A stretch of DNA of 64,000 nt from positions 5,208,001 to 5,272,000 of the forward strand of contig NZ_CP041656.2 in the NCBI RefSeq assembly GCF_007290395.2. Direction: 5' to 3'. Below the pieces are notes generated by a model. It ran no database searches. It was not told where the DNA came from and saw only the letters and a list, made by a program, of their open reading frames with translations. Made by a program: the position numbers and the translations under genes. Each line of letters begins with the position of its first letter. Position 1 is the stretch's first letter. The stretch comes from Bradyrhizobium cosmicum (GTDB taxonomy: Bacteria; Pseudomonadota; Alphaproteobacteria; Rhizobiales; Xanthobacteraceae). This document shows, piece by piece, positions 44,643 through 53,313 of this stretch.

Positions 44643-45452
44643 CTAATCCGCATACTTCGCCGCGCGCTTCTCCAGATTGGAGCGCACCGCTTCGGTCTGG
44701 TTGGCGCTGCCGATCAGCTTCTGCTGCTCGACGGACTCGGCCAGCAATGCGGGACCGGGATCGACCGAGAGATTGTTGAGCAGCCGCTTGGCCGCGCGAA
44801 TCGCATCGGGGCTCTTGCCGGCGATCTCGCGCGCGGCTTCGAGCGCGGCGGCGCGCGGGTCGTCGCAGATGCGCGTAGCGAGGCCGTAACTCATCGCCTC
44901 CTGCGCAGAGAAGATGCGGCCGGTGTAGGTGAGATCGCGCAAGATGTCGTCGCGCACCAGCGAGGCCAGGACCGGCGTGCCCGCCATGTCAGGCACGAGG
45001 CCCCATTTGATCTCCATCACCGACATTCGCGCATCGGGGCTGAGGAAGCGCATGTCGGCGCCGAGCGAGAGCTGGAAGCCGCCGCCGAAGGCGACGCCGT
45101 GCACGGCCGCGATCACCGGAACCGGAAGCTGGCGCCAGCCCCACACCGCCTGTTGCGGAAAATTCGCCTGGCCATGCGTGCGCTTGGTGAGATCGCGATT
45201 TTCGCCACCCGGAATTCCGTTGCCGCCCTTCTCCTTCATGGCTGCAAAACGCCCCATGTCGAGACCGGCGCAGAAGGCGCGGCCCTCGCCTGACAGCACG
45301 ACGGCGCGCACGCCTTTTTCCTTCGAAAGCCGTTCGGTTGCGGCGACAAGGGCCTCGAACATCGCCTGATCGAGCGCGTTCATCTTGTCCGCGCGCACCA
45401 GACGCACGTCAGCTACGCCTTCCGAGATCGAGATCGAGACGCGCTCTTCCAT
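44643..45452 (-). CDS. Crotonase family protein 2
   Basis: 269 residues. DKMNALDQAMFEAL at residue 21, first oxyanion loop RAFCAGLDMGRFAAM near 57, second AVHGVAFGGGFQLSLGADMRF near 115 and the WGLVPDMAGTPVLASLV helix near 150. The Met-Ala-Gly in the third motif lacks the second catalytic Glu of classical enoyl-CoA hydratase, so an isomerase or other crotonase reaction is likely. The long hydrophilic insertion KEKGGNGIPGGENRD follows the first loop. Confidence 0.9.
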   Translation of the reverse strand: MEERVSISISEGVADVRLVRADKMNALDQAMFEALVAATERLSKEKGVRAVVLSGEGRAFCAGLDMGRFAAMKEKGGNGIPGGENRDLTKRTHGQANFPQQAVWGWRQLPVPVIAAVHGVAFGGGFQLSLGADMRFLSPDARMSVMEIKWGLVPDMAGTPVLASLVRDDILRDLTYTGRIFSAQEAMSYGLATRICDDPRAAALEAAREIAGKSPDAIRAAKRLLNNLSVDPGPALLAESVEQQKLIGSANQTEAVRSNLEKRAAKYAD

Positions 45453-45568
45453 GGACGAATTCTCCCCTGGTTCTTGCCTGTTCTTGTTCGGTGCCGCTTT
45501 ACAGGAAGACGGCGGCCGGATTTAGTCAATCGACCAATTAACTGACAATCCGTACGGGAGAAACAGCG

Positions 45569-46441
45569 ATGTTCAAGGAAAATCTTCTGGCCGGACGGCG
45601 CATTCTCGTGACCGGGGGCGGGACCGGGCTTGGCAAGTCGATGGCGGCGCGGTTCCTCCAGCTCGGCGCCGAGGTGCATATCTGTGGCCGGCGCAAGGTC
45701 GTCTGCGACGAGACCGCGACCGAGCTGATGGATCAGTATGGCGGCCGCGTCACCAGCCACGGCGTCGACATCCGCAATGCCCTCGCGGTCGAGGAGATGG
45801 TCGAGACCATCTTTCGCGATGCGCCCCTCACCGACCTCATCAACAACGCCGCCGGCAATTTCATCTCGCGCAGCGAGGAGCTTTCGCCGAAGGGCTTCGA
45901 CGCGGTCGCCAACATCGTCATGCACGGCACGTTCTACGTGACGCAGGCGATCGGCAAGCGCTGGATCGCGCTGAAGCAACCCGGCAACGTCGTCTCGATC
46001 ACCGTGACCTGGGTCCGCAACGGCTCGCCCTACGTGGTGCCGTCGGCGATGAGCAAGTCGGCGATCCACGCCATGACGATGTCGCTCGCGACCGAATGGG
46101 GCCGCTACGGCATCCGCCTCAACACGATCGCGCCGGGCGAGATCCCGACCGAGGGCATGAGCAAGCGCATCAAGCCCGGCGACGAGGCCGGTGCGCGCAC
46201 CAAGGCGATGAACCCGATGGGCCGCGTCGGCACCATGGAAGAGTTGCAGAACCTCGCGGTGTTCCTGATCTCCGGCGGCTGCGACTGGATCAATGGCGAG
46301 ACCATCGCCATGGACGGCGCGCAGGCGCTCGCCATGGGCGGCAATTTCTACCAACTCCGCGACTGGAGCGACGACGACTGGAAGACTGCGCGCGAAAGCA
46401 TCATGGCGCAGAACGAGAAGGACCGGGCGAAGCGGGGGTGA
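45569..46441 (+). CDS. SDR protein of the 2,4-dienoyl-CoA reductase type
   Basis: 290 residues. Rossmann glycine motif TGGGTGLG at residue 15, NNAAG near 94 and the C-terminal WINGETIAMDGAQAL typical of mitochondrial DECR1. Against DECR1 the segment SITVTWVRNGSPYVVPSAMSK aligns closely, but at the position of the catalytic DECR1 Tyr there is Trp; the active-site Lys is kept. So either it uses another proton donor or its reaction differs. The gene starts 116 bp from the divergent crotonase gene and has ribosome site GGGAGAAA. Confidence 0.88.
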   Translation: MFKENLLAGRRILVTGGGTGLGKSMAARFLQLGAEVHICGRRKVVCDETATELMDQYGGRVTSHGVDIRNALAVEEMVETIFRDAPLTDLINNAAGNFISRSEELSPKGFDAVANIVMHGTFYVTQAIGKRWIALKQPGNVVSITVTWVRNGSPYVVPSAMSKSAIHAMTMSLATEWGRYGIRLNTIAPGEIPTEGMSKRIKPGDEAGARTKAMNPMGRVGTMEELQNLAVFLISGGCDWINGETIAMDGAQALAMGGNFYQLRDWSDDDWKTARESIMAQNEKDRAKRG

Positions 46442-46495
46442 GGTTCGTCTCACGGAAGCTTGTCAGCGGCTGATACTTTCGCATCCTCCACAACT

Positions 46496-46636
46496 GTCGT
46501 CCCTGCGAAAGCAGGGACCCATAACCACCGAACATCGTTTGGCGAAGACAGGCCATGACCCGTCTTCGCCAAATTGCGTCTTGTGGCTATGGGTCCCGGA
46601 TCTGCGCTCCGCTTCGCTGCGCTTGTCCGGGACGAC
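46496..46636. repeat. Palindromic intergenic repeat, family C, copy 2
   Basis: About 141 nt. GTCGTCCCTGCGAAAGCAGG at the left and CCGGGACGAC at the right; inner parts TTTGGCGAAGACAGG and CGTCTTCGCCAAA are inverted, as are CCCATAACCAC and GTGGCTATGGG. It is followed by GGGAGAGAC before the ligase start. Confidence 0.85.
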
Positions 46637-46713
46637 AGCTCGGCTCCCGTCTTGTCTTCACCCGCGGATGACGCCACACTCCCAGGCATAAAAACAAACG
46701 TCACGGGAGAGAC

Positions 46714-48294
46714 ATGTCCACCACACAGCCATTGACTGATCTCGCCGACATGGTGCGCGAGCGCGCCAGGAGCCGCGGCAACGCCACCGCTTACGAGTTC
46801 GAGGGCCGCGTCACCAGCTTTGCCGAGTTCGACATCAAGACCAACAAGGTCGCGAACGCGCTCCTCGCGATGGGCGTGAAGAAAGGCGACCGCATCGCTT
46901 ATCTCGGCAAGAACAGCGATCTCTATTTTGAATTGCTGATGGGCGCGATGAAGGCCGGCGTCGTGATGGCGCCGGTGAACTGGCGGCTCGCGGGCCCCGA
47001 GGTCGCCTTCATCGTGGGCGACTGCAAGGCGCCGGTGCTGTTCGTCGGGCCTGAATTCATCACGCAGGTCCGCCAGATCAAGGATCAGCTGCCGAGCGTG
47101 CGCACCGTCATCACCACCGAGGGCGGTGCGCCGGAATGGCAGGATTTTACGGCATGGCGCGACGCGCAGAGCGGGGACGATCCGAAGGTGCCGATCGCTA
47201 CCCAGGACATCGCGATCCAGCTCTACACGTCCGGCACCACCGGCAAGCCGAAGGGCGCGATGCTGAGCCACGCGAACTTCCTCAACCTCGTGCAGACCGG
47301 CAACGCCGCGGACAAGCCGGAATGGAACCGGTGGTCGACCGAGGACGTATCGCTGGTCGCAATGCCGATATTCCATATCGGCGGCTCCGGCTGGGGCGTG
47401 ATGGGGCTCTATCACGGCGCCCGCGGCGTGATCGCGCGCGAGTTCGATCCGACCAAGGTGCTGGATTTCTTCGAGCAGTCCGGCATCACCAAGCTGTTCA
47501 TGGTGCCGGCGGCGATGCAGTTCGTGGTGCGGCAGCCGCGCGCCAGGACGGTCGATTTCTCGCGATTGAAATACATGCTGTACGGCGCCTCGCCGATACC
47601 GGCGGCGCTGCTGAAGGAGTGCATCGAGGTCTTCAAATGCGGCTTCGTGCAGATGTACGGCATGACCGAGACAACAGGCACCATCGTCGCGCTGCCGCCG
47701 GAGGACCACGTCGAGGGGCTGGAGCGGATGCGCTCGGCCGGCAAGGCGCTGCCCGGCGTCGAGATCGCCATTCTGGACGTTGACGGCAAGCCGCTGCCGC
47801 CACGCGAGGTCGGCGAGATCGCGACGCGCTCGGGCTCGAACATGGCCGGCTACTGGAATCTGCCTGAGGCGACCGCCTCGACGCTGCGCAGCGACGGCTG
47901 GCTGCGCACCGGGGACGCCGGCTACATGGACGAGGACGGCTATCTCTACATCCACGACCGCATCAAGGACATGATCATCTCCGGCGGCGAGAACATCTAT
48001 CCCGCCGAGGTCGAGAGCGCGCTGTGCGATCACCCTGACGTCGCGGAAGCCGCCGTGATCGGCATCCCCGACGAGAAATGGGGCGAGGCGGTGAAGGCCG
48101 TCGTGGTGATGAAGCCGGGCAAGCAGGCGACCGCCACCGACATCATCAACTTCACCCGGGAGCGCATCGCCGGCTTCAAGACGCCGAAGAGCGTGGAGTT
48201 TCTGCCGGCGCTGCCGCGGAATCCGAGCGGTAAGATCTTGCGGCGGCAATTGCGCGAGCCGTATTGGGCGGGGAAGGATAGACAGGTGAATTGA
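46714..48294 (+). CDS. Acyl-CoA synthetase (long/medium-chain fatty acid-CoA ligase type) 2
   Basis: 526 residues with ribosome site GGGAGA. ANL motifs: YTSGTTGKPKGAMLSH near residue 170, YGMTETTG near 310, TGDAGYMDEDGYLYIHDRIKDMI near 405 and the C-terminal PSGKILRRQLREPYW with the catalytic Lys. It activates a fatty or other carboxylic acid as CoA thioester. The gene lies in a run of beta-oxidation genes. It is the candidate for the ligase step (LvaE-like) in the module discussed in the findings. Confidence 0.94.
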   Translation: MSTTQPLTDLADMVRERARSRGNATAYEFEGRVTSFAEFDIKTNKVANALLAMGVKKGDRIAYLGKNSDLYFELLMGAMKAGVVMAPVNWRLAGPEVAFIVGDCKAPVLFVGPEFITQVRQIKDQLPSVRTVITTEGGAPEWQDFTAWRDAQSGDDPKVPIATQDIAIQLYTSGTTGKPKGAMLSHANFLNLVQTGNAADKPEWNRWSTEDVSLVAMPIFHIGGSGWGVMGLYHGARGVIAREFDPTKVLDFFEQSGITKLFMVPAAMQFVVRQPRARTVDFSRLKYMLYGASPIPAALLKECIEVFKCGFVQMYGMTETTGTIVALPPEDHVEGLERMRSAGKALPGVEIAILDVDGKPLPPREVGEIATRSGSNMAGYWNLPEATASTLRSDGWLRTGDAGYMDEDGYLYIHDRIKDMIISGGENIYPAEVESALCDHPDVAEAAVIGIPDEKWGEAVKAVVVMKPGKQATATDIINFTRERIAGFKTPKSVEFLPALPRNPSGKILRRQLREPYWAGKDRQVN

Positions 48295-48335
48295 TGGCGA
48301 GGCAAACGAGCAATCCAGCTAACCCCGTGGAAAGA

Positions 48336-48450
48336 TTCTGGATTGCTTCGCTTCGCTCGCAATGACGGGTGAGGAGGCAGAGGCCTGTCTCTCTCCCCCG
48401 TCATTGCGAGGAGCCCTTGCGACGAAGCAATCCAGACTGCCTCCTCGGAG
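48336..48450. repeat. Inverted repeat, family B, copy 1 (split form)
   Basis: CTGGATTGCTTCG...CGCAATGACGG (48339-48368) and CGTCATTGCGAGGAG...GAAGCAATCCAGACTGCC (48399-48442) face each other across a 30-nt spacer. The same core occurs as a near-perfect palindrome at 50876-50961 and as a half-copy near 13174-13192. Confidence 0.8.
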
Positions 48451-48479
48451 AAGCCGCAATTGCTGCTTTGCGCGCGACA

Positions 48480-49754
48480 TCAATGCTTCCCCGGCCCCAT
48501 ATATCCAAACAGGAACCCCGCCACCTTGCGGATCTGAATCTCCTCGCTGCCTTCCGTGATGCGGTAGCGGCGGTGATGCCGGTAGATGTGCTCGAACGGC
48601 TTGTGCCTTGAGTAGCCCATGCCGCCGTGGACCTGCATGGCGCGGTCGGCGGATTCGCAGCAGAGGCGGTTTGCCCAATAGTTGCACATGGAGACGCGGT
48701 CGGAGAGCGTGCGCTCGATCTGCTCCTCGGTGAGCTTATCCATCTCCCATGCGGTCTTGCGGATCAGCAGGCGCAGCATCTCGGCCTGGGTGGCAAGCTC
48801 CACCAGCGGGAACTGAATCGCCTGGTTCTCCGCGAGCGCCCTGCCGAACGGCTTTCGCTCGCGCGCGTATTTGACGCTTTCGTTGATGCAGTAGACCGCG
48901 GCCCCCAGCGAGCTCGCGGCCTGGCGGATGCGGTTCTGGTGCACGAAGCACTGCGCCAAGGACAGGCCGCGGCCGACCTCGCCGAACAGCGCGTCTTCCG
49001 GCACGAACACGTCAGTGAAGCTGACGCGGGGATGGTCGGTCGGCATGTTGAAGGTCCACATGTACTCCTCGACCTTGACGCCGTCGCTCTTGGCCGGCAC
49101 CAGGAAGCAGGTGATACCGCGGGCATCGCCGTCATTGCCCGAGGTGCGCGCGAACAGCGCGCAATGCGTGGCGACGTGCATGCCGGTGGTCCACATCTTC
49201 TCGCCGTTGATGATCCAGCCCTTGACGTTGTCGCGGGTCGCCGGCACCGCGCGCGTCTCCATGTGCGTGGCGTCCGAGCCGTGATTGGGCTCGGTCAGAC
49301 CGAACGTGATGCGATACTTGCCCTTGATGGAGCCGTCGATCATCGCCTTCTGGTCGTCGCGGCCGTAGCGGTCGAGCATGGTCGCCACGGGAAAATTTCC
49401 GACGATGGAATGCTCGTTCTGGAGGTCGTTGTGCAGGCCAAGACCCTTTGCGGCAAAATGCTCGCGGATCACCGCCATCCAGAGGTTGGAGCCGTCCTTG
49501 CCGCCATACTGCTTCGACACCGCAAAGCGCAAATGGCCCGCCGCATCGGCGAGATCCTTTGCCTTGCGCAGCAGCGACTCCCATTCATGGCGCGGCAGGC
49601 CGCCATTGTCGAAATCGGTGCGCGCCCATTCGCGGCGATGATCGAAGAACCGGACGTTGTCGTCCGCCGCTTCCAGCGGCTTGATCTCGCGTTCGATGAA
49701 ACGATCGAGCTCTCCGAGATAGGCAACGAGATCGGCAGGCAGTGAGAAATCCAC
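48480..49754 (-). CDS. Acyl-CoA dehydrogenase family protein 1
   Basis: 424 residues from GTG 49754 with GGGAGAG upstream. FAD-dependent acyl-CoA dehydrogenase: the middle-domain motif FGLTEPNHGSDATH near residue 150, the MWTTGMHVATHCALFART strand, and the C-terminal domain with MQVHGGMGYSRHKPFEHIYRHHRRYRI near 370 followed by TEGSEEIQ. It would desaturate an acyl-CoA at alpha-beta and pass electrons to ETF. It is divergent from the next crotonase gene. A promoter is likely in the 209-bp gap. Confidence 0.92.
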   Translation of the reverse strand: MDFSLPADLVAYLGELDRFIEREIKPLEAADDNVRFFDHRREWARTDFDNGGLPRHEWESLLRKAKDLADAAGHLRFAVSKQYGGKDGSNLWMAVIREHFAAKGLGLHNDLQNEHSIVGNFPVATMLDRYGRDDQKAMIDGSIKGKYRITFGLTEPNHGSDATHMETRAVPATRDNVKGWIINGEKMWTTGMHVATHCALFARTSGNDGDARGITCFLVPAKSDGVKVEEYMWTFNMPTDHPRVSFTDVFVPEDALFGEVGRGLSLAQCFVHQNRIRQAASSLGAAVYCINESVKYARERKPFGRALAENQAIQFPLVELATQAEMLRLLIRKTAWEMDKLTEEQIERTLSDRVSMCNYWANRLCCESADRAMQVHGGMGYSRHKPFEHIYRHHRRYRITEGSEEIQIRKVAGFLFGYMGPGKH

Positions 49755-49963
49755 GGTTCTCTCCCGGATGATTTTATCGTTTTGCGTTAAGGCGCTAGGC
49801 GCATTTCTGCTTCGCGCGATTAAGGTGAGAAGAGCGCGGACAAGTCAAGCAAGCCGAGGCGTGTGACGCACGCAAGGCGCATTGCGCAATTCGATGGTGT
49901 CGCTGCGCCGGTGCGCGCTAGTATGACGCCAATAGTCCTTCACGAGACAATGCCGGAGCGATC

Positions 49964-50743
49964 ATGGAGCTGAAGTTTTCGAAGGTGGAACGCAAGGGAC
50001 CGATCACGATCGTCACGCTGTCGCGGCCCGAGGTCTACAACGCACTGCACACGGATGCGCATTTCGAACTGCAAAAGGTATTCGATGAATTCTCGAGCGA
50101 TCCCGAGCAATGGGTCGCCATCGTCACCGGCGCCGGCGACAAGGCGTTCTGCGCCGGCAACGATCTGAAGTGGCAGGCGGCGGGCGGCAAGCGCGGCTGG
50201 GACAAAGGCGGCTTTGCCGGCCTCACGGCGCGTTCCGACTGTGACAAGCCGATCATCGCCGCGGTGAACGGCGTCGCCATGGGCGGCGGCTTCGAGATCG
50301 CGCTGGCCTGCGACCTGATCATCGCCTCGGAGAATGCGACCTTCGCCCTGCCCGAGCCGCGCGTCGGTCTAGCCGCCCTCGCCGGCGGCCTGCATCGGCT
50401 GCCGCGGCAGATCGGACTGAAGCGCGCGATGGGCATGATCCTCACCGCGCGCCATGTCGGCGCCAAGGAAGGCTTCGAGCTTGGCTTCGTCAACGAGGTG
50501 GTGCCGCAGGGCGAGGCGCTATCAGGCGCGCTGCGCTGGGCCGAGATGATCACCAAGAACTCGCCGATGTCGATCCGGGCCTCGATACAGACCATCCGGA
50601 AGGGGCTTGGCGTCTCGCTGGAGCAGGCGATCGAGGAACAGCGCGAATACCCGGCGGTGAAGGCGATGGTGGCCTCGCAGGACTACATCGAGGGGCCGAA
50701 GGCGTTCTCGGAGAAGCGGCCGCCGAAATGGGTGGGGAAGTAG
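49964..50743 (+). CDS. Crotonase family protein 3
   Basis: 259 residues with CGGAG upstream. TLSRPEVYNALHTDAHFELQ at residue 18, first oxyanion loop KAFCAGNDLKWQAAGG near 59, second AAVNGVAMGGGFEIALACDLIIA near 96 and LPEPRVGLAALAGGLHRLPRQIG near 126. A Glu in PEPRVG is present, whereas the second catalytic position is Ala. It resembles carnitinyl-CoA dehydratase-like crotonases. The next feature downstream is a tandem of repeats A and B. Confidence 0.92.
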   Translation: MELKFSKVERKGPITIVTLSRPEVYNALHTDAHFELQKVFDEFSSDPEQWVAIVTGAGDKAFCAGNDLKWQAAGGKRGWDKGGFAGLTARSDCDKPIIAAVNGVAMGGGFEIALACDLIIASENATFALPEPRVGLAALAGGLHRLPRQIGLKRAMGMILTARHVGAKEGFELGFVNEVVPQGEALSGALRWAEMITKNSPMSIRASIQTIRKGLGVSLEQAIEEQREYPAVKAMVASQDYIEGPKAFSEKRPPKWVGK

Positions 50744-50757
50744 GTATCTTCGGTCTC

Positions 50758-50843
50758 CGTCATGGCCGGGCTTGTCCCGGCCATCCACGTCTTAACGCGC
50801 GGTACGAAGAACGTGGATGCCCGGGACGAGCCCGGCCATGACG
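50758..50843. repeat. Palindromic intergenic repeat, family A, copy 3
   Basis: CGTCATGGCCGGGCTTGTCC at the left, GACGAGCCCGGCCATGACG at the right. The middle (ACGCGCGGTAC...AACGTGGATGCCCGGGAC) is nearly identical to copy 2. It is followed 32 nt later by repeat B copy 2. Confidence 0.9.
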
Positions 50844-50875
50844 AAGCGGAGAGATTGGCGGAGCCGTCTCAACAG

Positions 50876-50961
50876 CGTCATTGCGAGCGCAGCGAAGCAA
50901 TCCAGACTGCCTCCGCGGAGGCAGTCTGGATTGCTTCGTCGCTGCGCTCCTCGCAATGACG
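50876..50961. repeat. Repeat family B, copy 2, with a 46-bp perfect palindrome
   Basis: The 23 nt at 50893-50915 (starts CGAAGCAATCC, ends GCCTCCG) are the exact reverse complement of 50916-50938. Outer parts CGTCATTGCGAGCGCAGCG and CGCTGCGCTCCTCGCAATGACG extend the symmetry with small offsets. It lies between the ends of two convergent genes and could serve as a bidirectional terminator in RNA form. Confidence 0.9.
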
Positions 50962-50970
50962 GGGAGAGGT

Positions 50971-51348
50971 CTACTCTCCTCTCGATAGCTCGCGCTTGTA
51001 CGACGCGTAGTTCGGCTGGTCGATCGCGAGCTTGTCCATGGTCGTCGCCCACAGATGGTCGGCCAGCCCCGGCGTCGCGAGGTCAACCTCACCTTTTGCG
51101 ATGCGCTCGGCAAGTACACCGTTGAGATCGGTGACCGAACCATCAACACCAAGCAGTGCGCGCAGCCGTTCGACCTCCCTCGCGTCGCTCCCCGCCTGCT
51201 GCGTCAACTGCCGCGTCACGAGGTCGAGGATGTTGATCGCGACGCGCAGCTTGAACGCCTGGTGGCCTGAGATCAGCGGGGTGATGTCGTTGCGGAGGAA
51301 ATCGGCCACCGCCGTGGTCAGCTCGATCGGGGTCGGTTCGTCCTGCAT
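50971..51348 (-). CDS. DUF6285-type small protein (LvaB-like kinase partner)
   Basis: 125 residues, mostly helical and acidic, with the family pattern P-x-x-x-ELTTAVADFLRNDITPL at the N-terminus and FKLRVAINILDLVTRQL near residue 31. In many genomes this small protein is encoded next to a phosphotransferase-family kinase. In the Pseudomonas levulinate pathway (from memory) LvaB, a small protein of this kind, is needed for the activity of the kinase LvaA. Here its start is 3 bp after the kinase stop, so the same complex is likely. It has no catalytic motif of its own. Confidence 0.8.
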   Translation of the reverse strand: MQDEPTPIELTTAVADFLRNDITPLISGHQAFKLRVAINILDLVTRQLTQQAGSDAREVERLRALLGVDGSVTDLNGVLAERIAKGEVDLATPGLADHLWATTMDKLAIDQPNYASYKRELSRGE

Positions 51349-51351
51349 GTC

Positions 51352-52338
51352 TCAACTCTCGCGCGGCGCCAGCAGCCGCAACAGATCGATCTCGGTCTCG
51401 GAAGCACGGCGGCCGATCATGGCGCGCTCCATGGAATGGTCGGGTCCCTCGCGGAACCGCTGCATCATGCCGCCGCACATGATGCCCCAGCGCAGCGTGC
51501 CCATCACTTCCCAGAACTTGACCCGTGCCGGATCGCATTTGCGCCCCGCGGCCTCGTAACCCGCGAACAGCTCTTCGCGTGATCCAAAACCGCCAACGGG
51601 CTTGTCGATCTCGCCGAAGCGCCAGGAGTTGACGCAGACCCAGCCGAGATCCTCCATGGGATCGCCGAGATGGGCGAGCTCCCAGTCCAGCACGGCGCGG
51701 ACGCCATCGGCGCCGATGATGAGATTGCCGTTGCGGAAATCGCCATGCACCAGCGTCGTCTCCGCCGAGGGGCCGGGATCGTGGTCACGCAGCCAGCGGA
51801 GCGCCAGCTCGAATACGGGCTTCGGCCAGTTGAGGCTGCGATAATCGCGCTCGAACTCGTCGATCTCCTGCGTCGCGCCCCGGCTGCGCAGCTCGGGCAA
51901 TCTGTCCTGCGGCAGCTTGTGCAGGCCGGCGAGCACGCCGCCGATCTGCCGCGCGAGACGCGGCCGCGCCGCAGCGTATTCGTCATCGCGCAGAATCTTG
52001 CGCGCGATGGTCTCGCCCTCGACCCGCTGCATGATGAAGCCGGTGCCGAGCTCTTCATCCGGCGTCAGCACGTGCATCACGCGCGGCGACGGCACGCCGG
52101 CCTCATAGGCGAGCTGCATCAGCTGCGCTTCGGCGGCAAGACCCGCCGCGCGTGTCGGCGCTGCGCCATAGCCTTTCGGCGAGCGGCGCAGGATCGCGCC
52201 GATCGGCCCATCCGGATGCTCGATGTCGAAGCGCCAGGTCTCCTGACTGGCGCCGCCGGACAGCTTGGCCGCGCCGGTGACGCCCGTCGCGCCCGGACAC
52301 CAGCGCGTGGCGCTGCGAGCGAGTTCAGCCTCGATCAT
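51352..52338 (-). CDS. Phosphotransferase-family kinase (APH/ACAD10-11 kinase-like; LvaA-like)
   Basis: 328 residues with an aminoglycoside-phosphotransferase/protein-kinase-like fold. LSGGASQETWRFDI near residue 27, then the catalytic loop LVHGDFRNGNLII near 191 with His-Gly-Asp and Asn, and the metal-binding Asp in VLDWELAHLGDP near 213. This subgroup is found with acyl-CoA dehydrogenases in bacteria and is fused to them in mammalian ACAD10/11; the best known substrates are 4-hydroxyacyl-CoAs. It overlaps the upstream crotonase stop by 4 bp and is followed by the DUF6285 gene. Antibiotic resistance is unlikely given this context. Confidence 0.9.
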   Translation of the reverse strand: MIEAELARSATRWCPGATGVTGAAKLSGGASQETWRFDIEHPDGPIGAILRRSPKGYGAAPTRAAGLAAEAQLMQLAYEAGVPSPRVMHVLTPDEELGTGFIMQRVEGETIARKILRDDEYAAARPRLARQIGGVLAGLHKLPQDRLPELRSRGATQEIDEFERDYRSLNWPKPVFELALRWLRDHDPGPSAETTLVHGDFRNGNLIIGADGVRAVLDWELAHLGDPMEDLGWVCVNSWRFGEIDKPVGGFGSREELFAGYEAAGRKCDPARVKFWEVMGTLRWGIMCGGMMQRFREGPDHSMERAMIGRRASETEIDLLRLLAPRES

Positions 52339-53123
52339 TTGCCTTTGAACTGCGCAGGACGCTTCTCCAGGAAGGCACCGACGCCTTCACGGAAATCCTC
52401 TGTGTCGCCGGCGCGCAGCTGGCATTGAAATTCGAGATTGAGCTGATCCTCGAAGGAGTTTTCCGGGCTGTCCCAATAGAGCTTGCGGATCAGCGACAGC
52501 GCGACGGTCGGGCCGCTGGCGAGGTCGCGCGCGAGCTTCATCGCCTCCTCCATCAGCACGCCGTCATCATGGACGCGGTTGACGAGCCCCCATTCCAGCG
52601 CCTTCTCCGCCGGCAGGCGCTCGCCCATCAGCGACAATTCGACCGAGCGCGCCTTGCCGATCAGGCGCGGCAGCAGCCAGGTCGAGCCGCAATCCGGCAC
52701 GAGGCCGATGCGGCGGAACGCTTGCAGAAAGTATGAGGACCGCGCGCACAGGATCATGTCGCCGAGCAGCGCGAAGCTCATGCCGGCGCCGGCGGCCGGA
52801 CCGTTCACCGCGGTCACGATCGGGCAGTGCAGGTTGCGGATGCGGCGCAGGAACGGATGGAAGCCGGTCTCGAGCGTCATGCCGGCCTTAGTCTTCTTCG
52901 ACTGATTGTTGCGGCCCTGGAGATTGGCCCCGGTGCAGAACGCCCGCCCGGCGCCGGTCAGCACGACGCAGCGCACCTCGTCCTTCTTCTCCTCGATCGC
53001 GTCGAGCGCGTCGGAAAGACCGCCCAGCATGTCCACGGAAACCGCGTTCATCACCTCCTGATGGTCGAGCTTGAGGATCGCGACCGAACCATCGAAATCG
53101 AGCGTGACGTGTTTGAATTGCAT
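52335..53123 (-). CDS. Crotonase family protein 4 (coupled to the kinase gene)
   Basis: 262 residues from ATG 53123, preceded by GAGGA. First oxyanion loop RAFCTGANLQGRNNQ near residue 62, second AVNGPAAGAGMSFALLGDMILC near 104, FRRIGLVPDCGSTWLLPRLIG near 133 with Asp at the Glu position. Crotonase superfamily: probable enoyl-CoA hydratase/isomerase. It is first in a three-gene, tightly coupled operon with the kinase and DUF6285 genes. Hydration or isomerisation of the enoyl-CoA from that system is the natural inference. Confidence 0.92.
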   Translation of the reverse strand: MQFKHVTLDFDGSVAILKLDHQEVMNAVSVDMLGGLSDALDAIEEKKDEVRCVVLTGAGRAFCTGANLQGRNNQSKKTKAGMTLETGFHPFLRRIRNLHCPIVTAVNGPAAGAGMSFALLGDMILCARSSYFLQAFRRIGLVPDCGSTWLLPRLIGKARSVELSLMGERLPAEKALEWGLVNRVHDDGVLMEEAMKLARDLASGPTVALSLIRKLYWDSPENSFEDQLNLEFQCQLRAGDTEDFREGVGAFLEKRPAQFKGK

Positions 53124-53313
53124 GGTTTCCTCGTCAGTTGCGGGCGGCGATGTTTCGCAGGCCGGAATTGGTTTTGTCCGGCGCATATTTGATTTTTGTC
53201 GCGGCCTTGTCCATGGTGGTCCGAACATACCTTGTCGTCATATCGCACAATCTTGCGCGCACAGGCTGGCGCGCGCAGACCTAAGAAACCTCGCCAAAAA
53301 CAGGAAACGCGCC

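Noticed and set aside
51352..52338. Aminoglycoside resistance gene
   Set aside because: The fold is shared, but operon context with acyl-CoA genes and DUF6285 points to the LvaA/ACAD10-11 kinase group.
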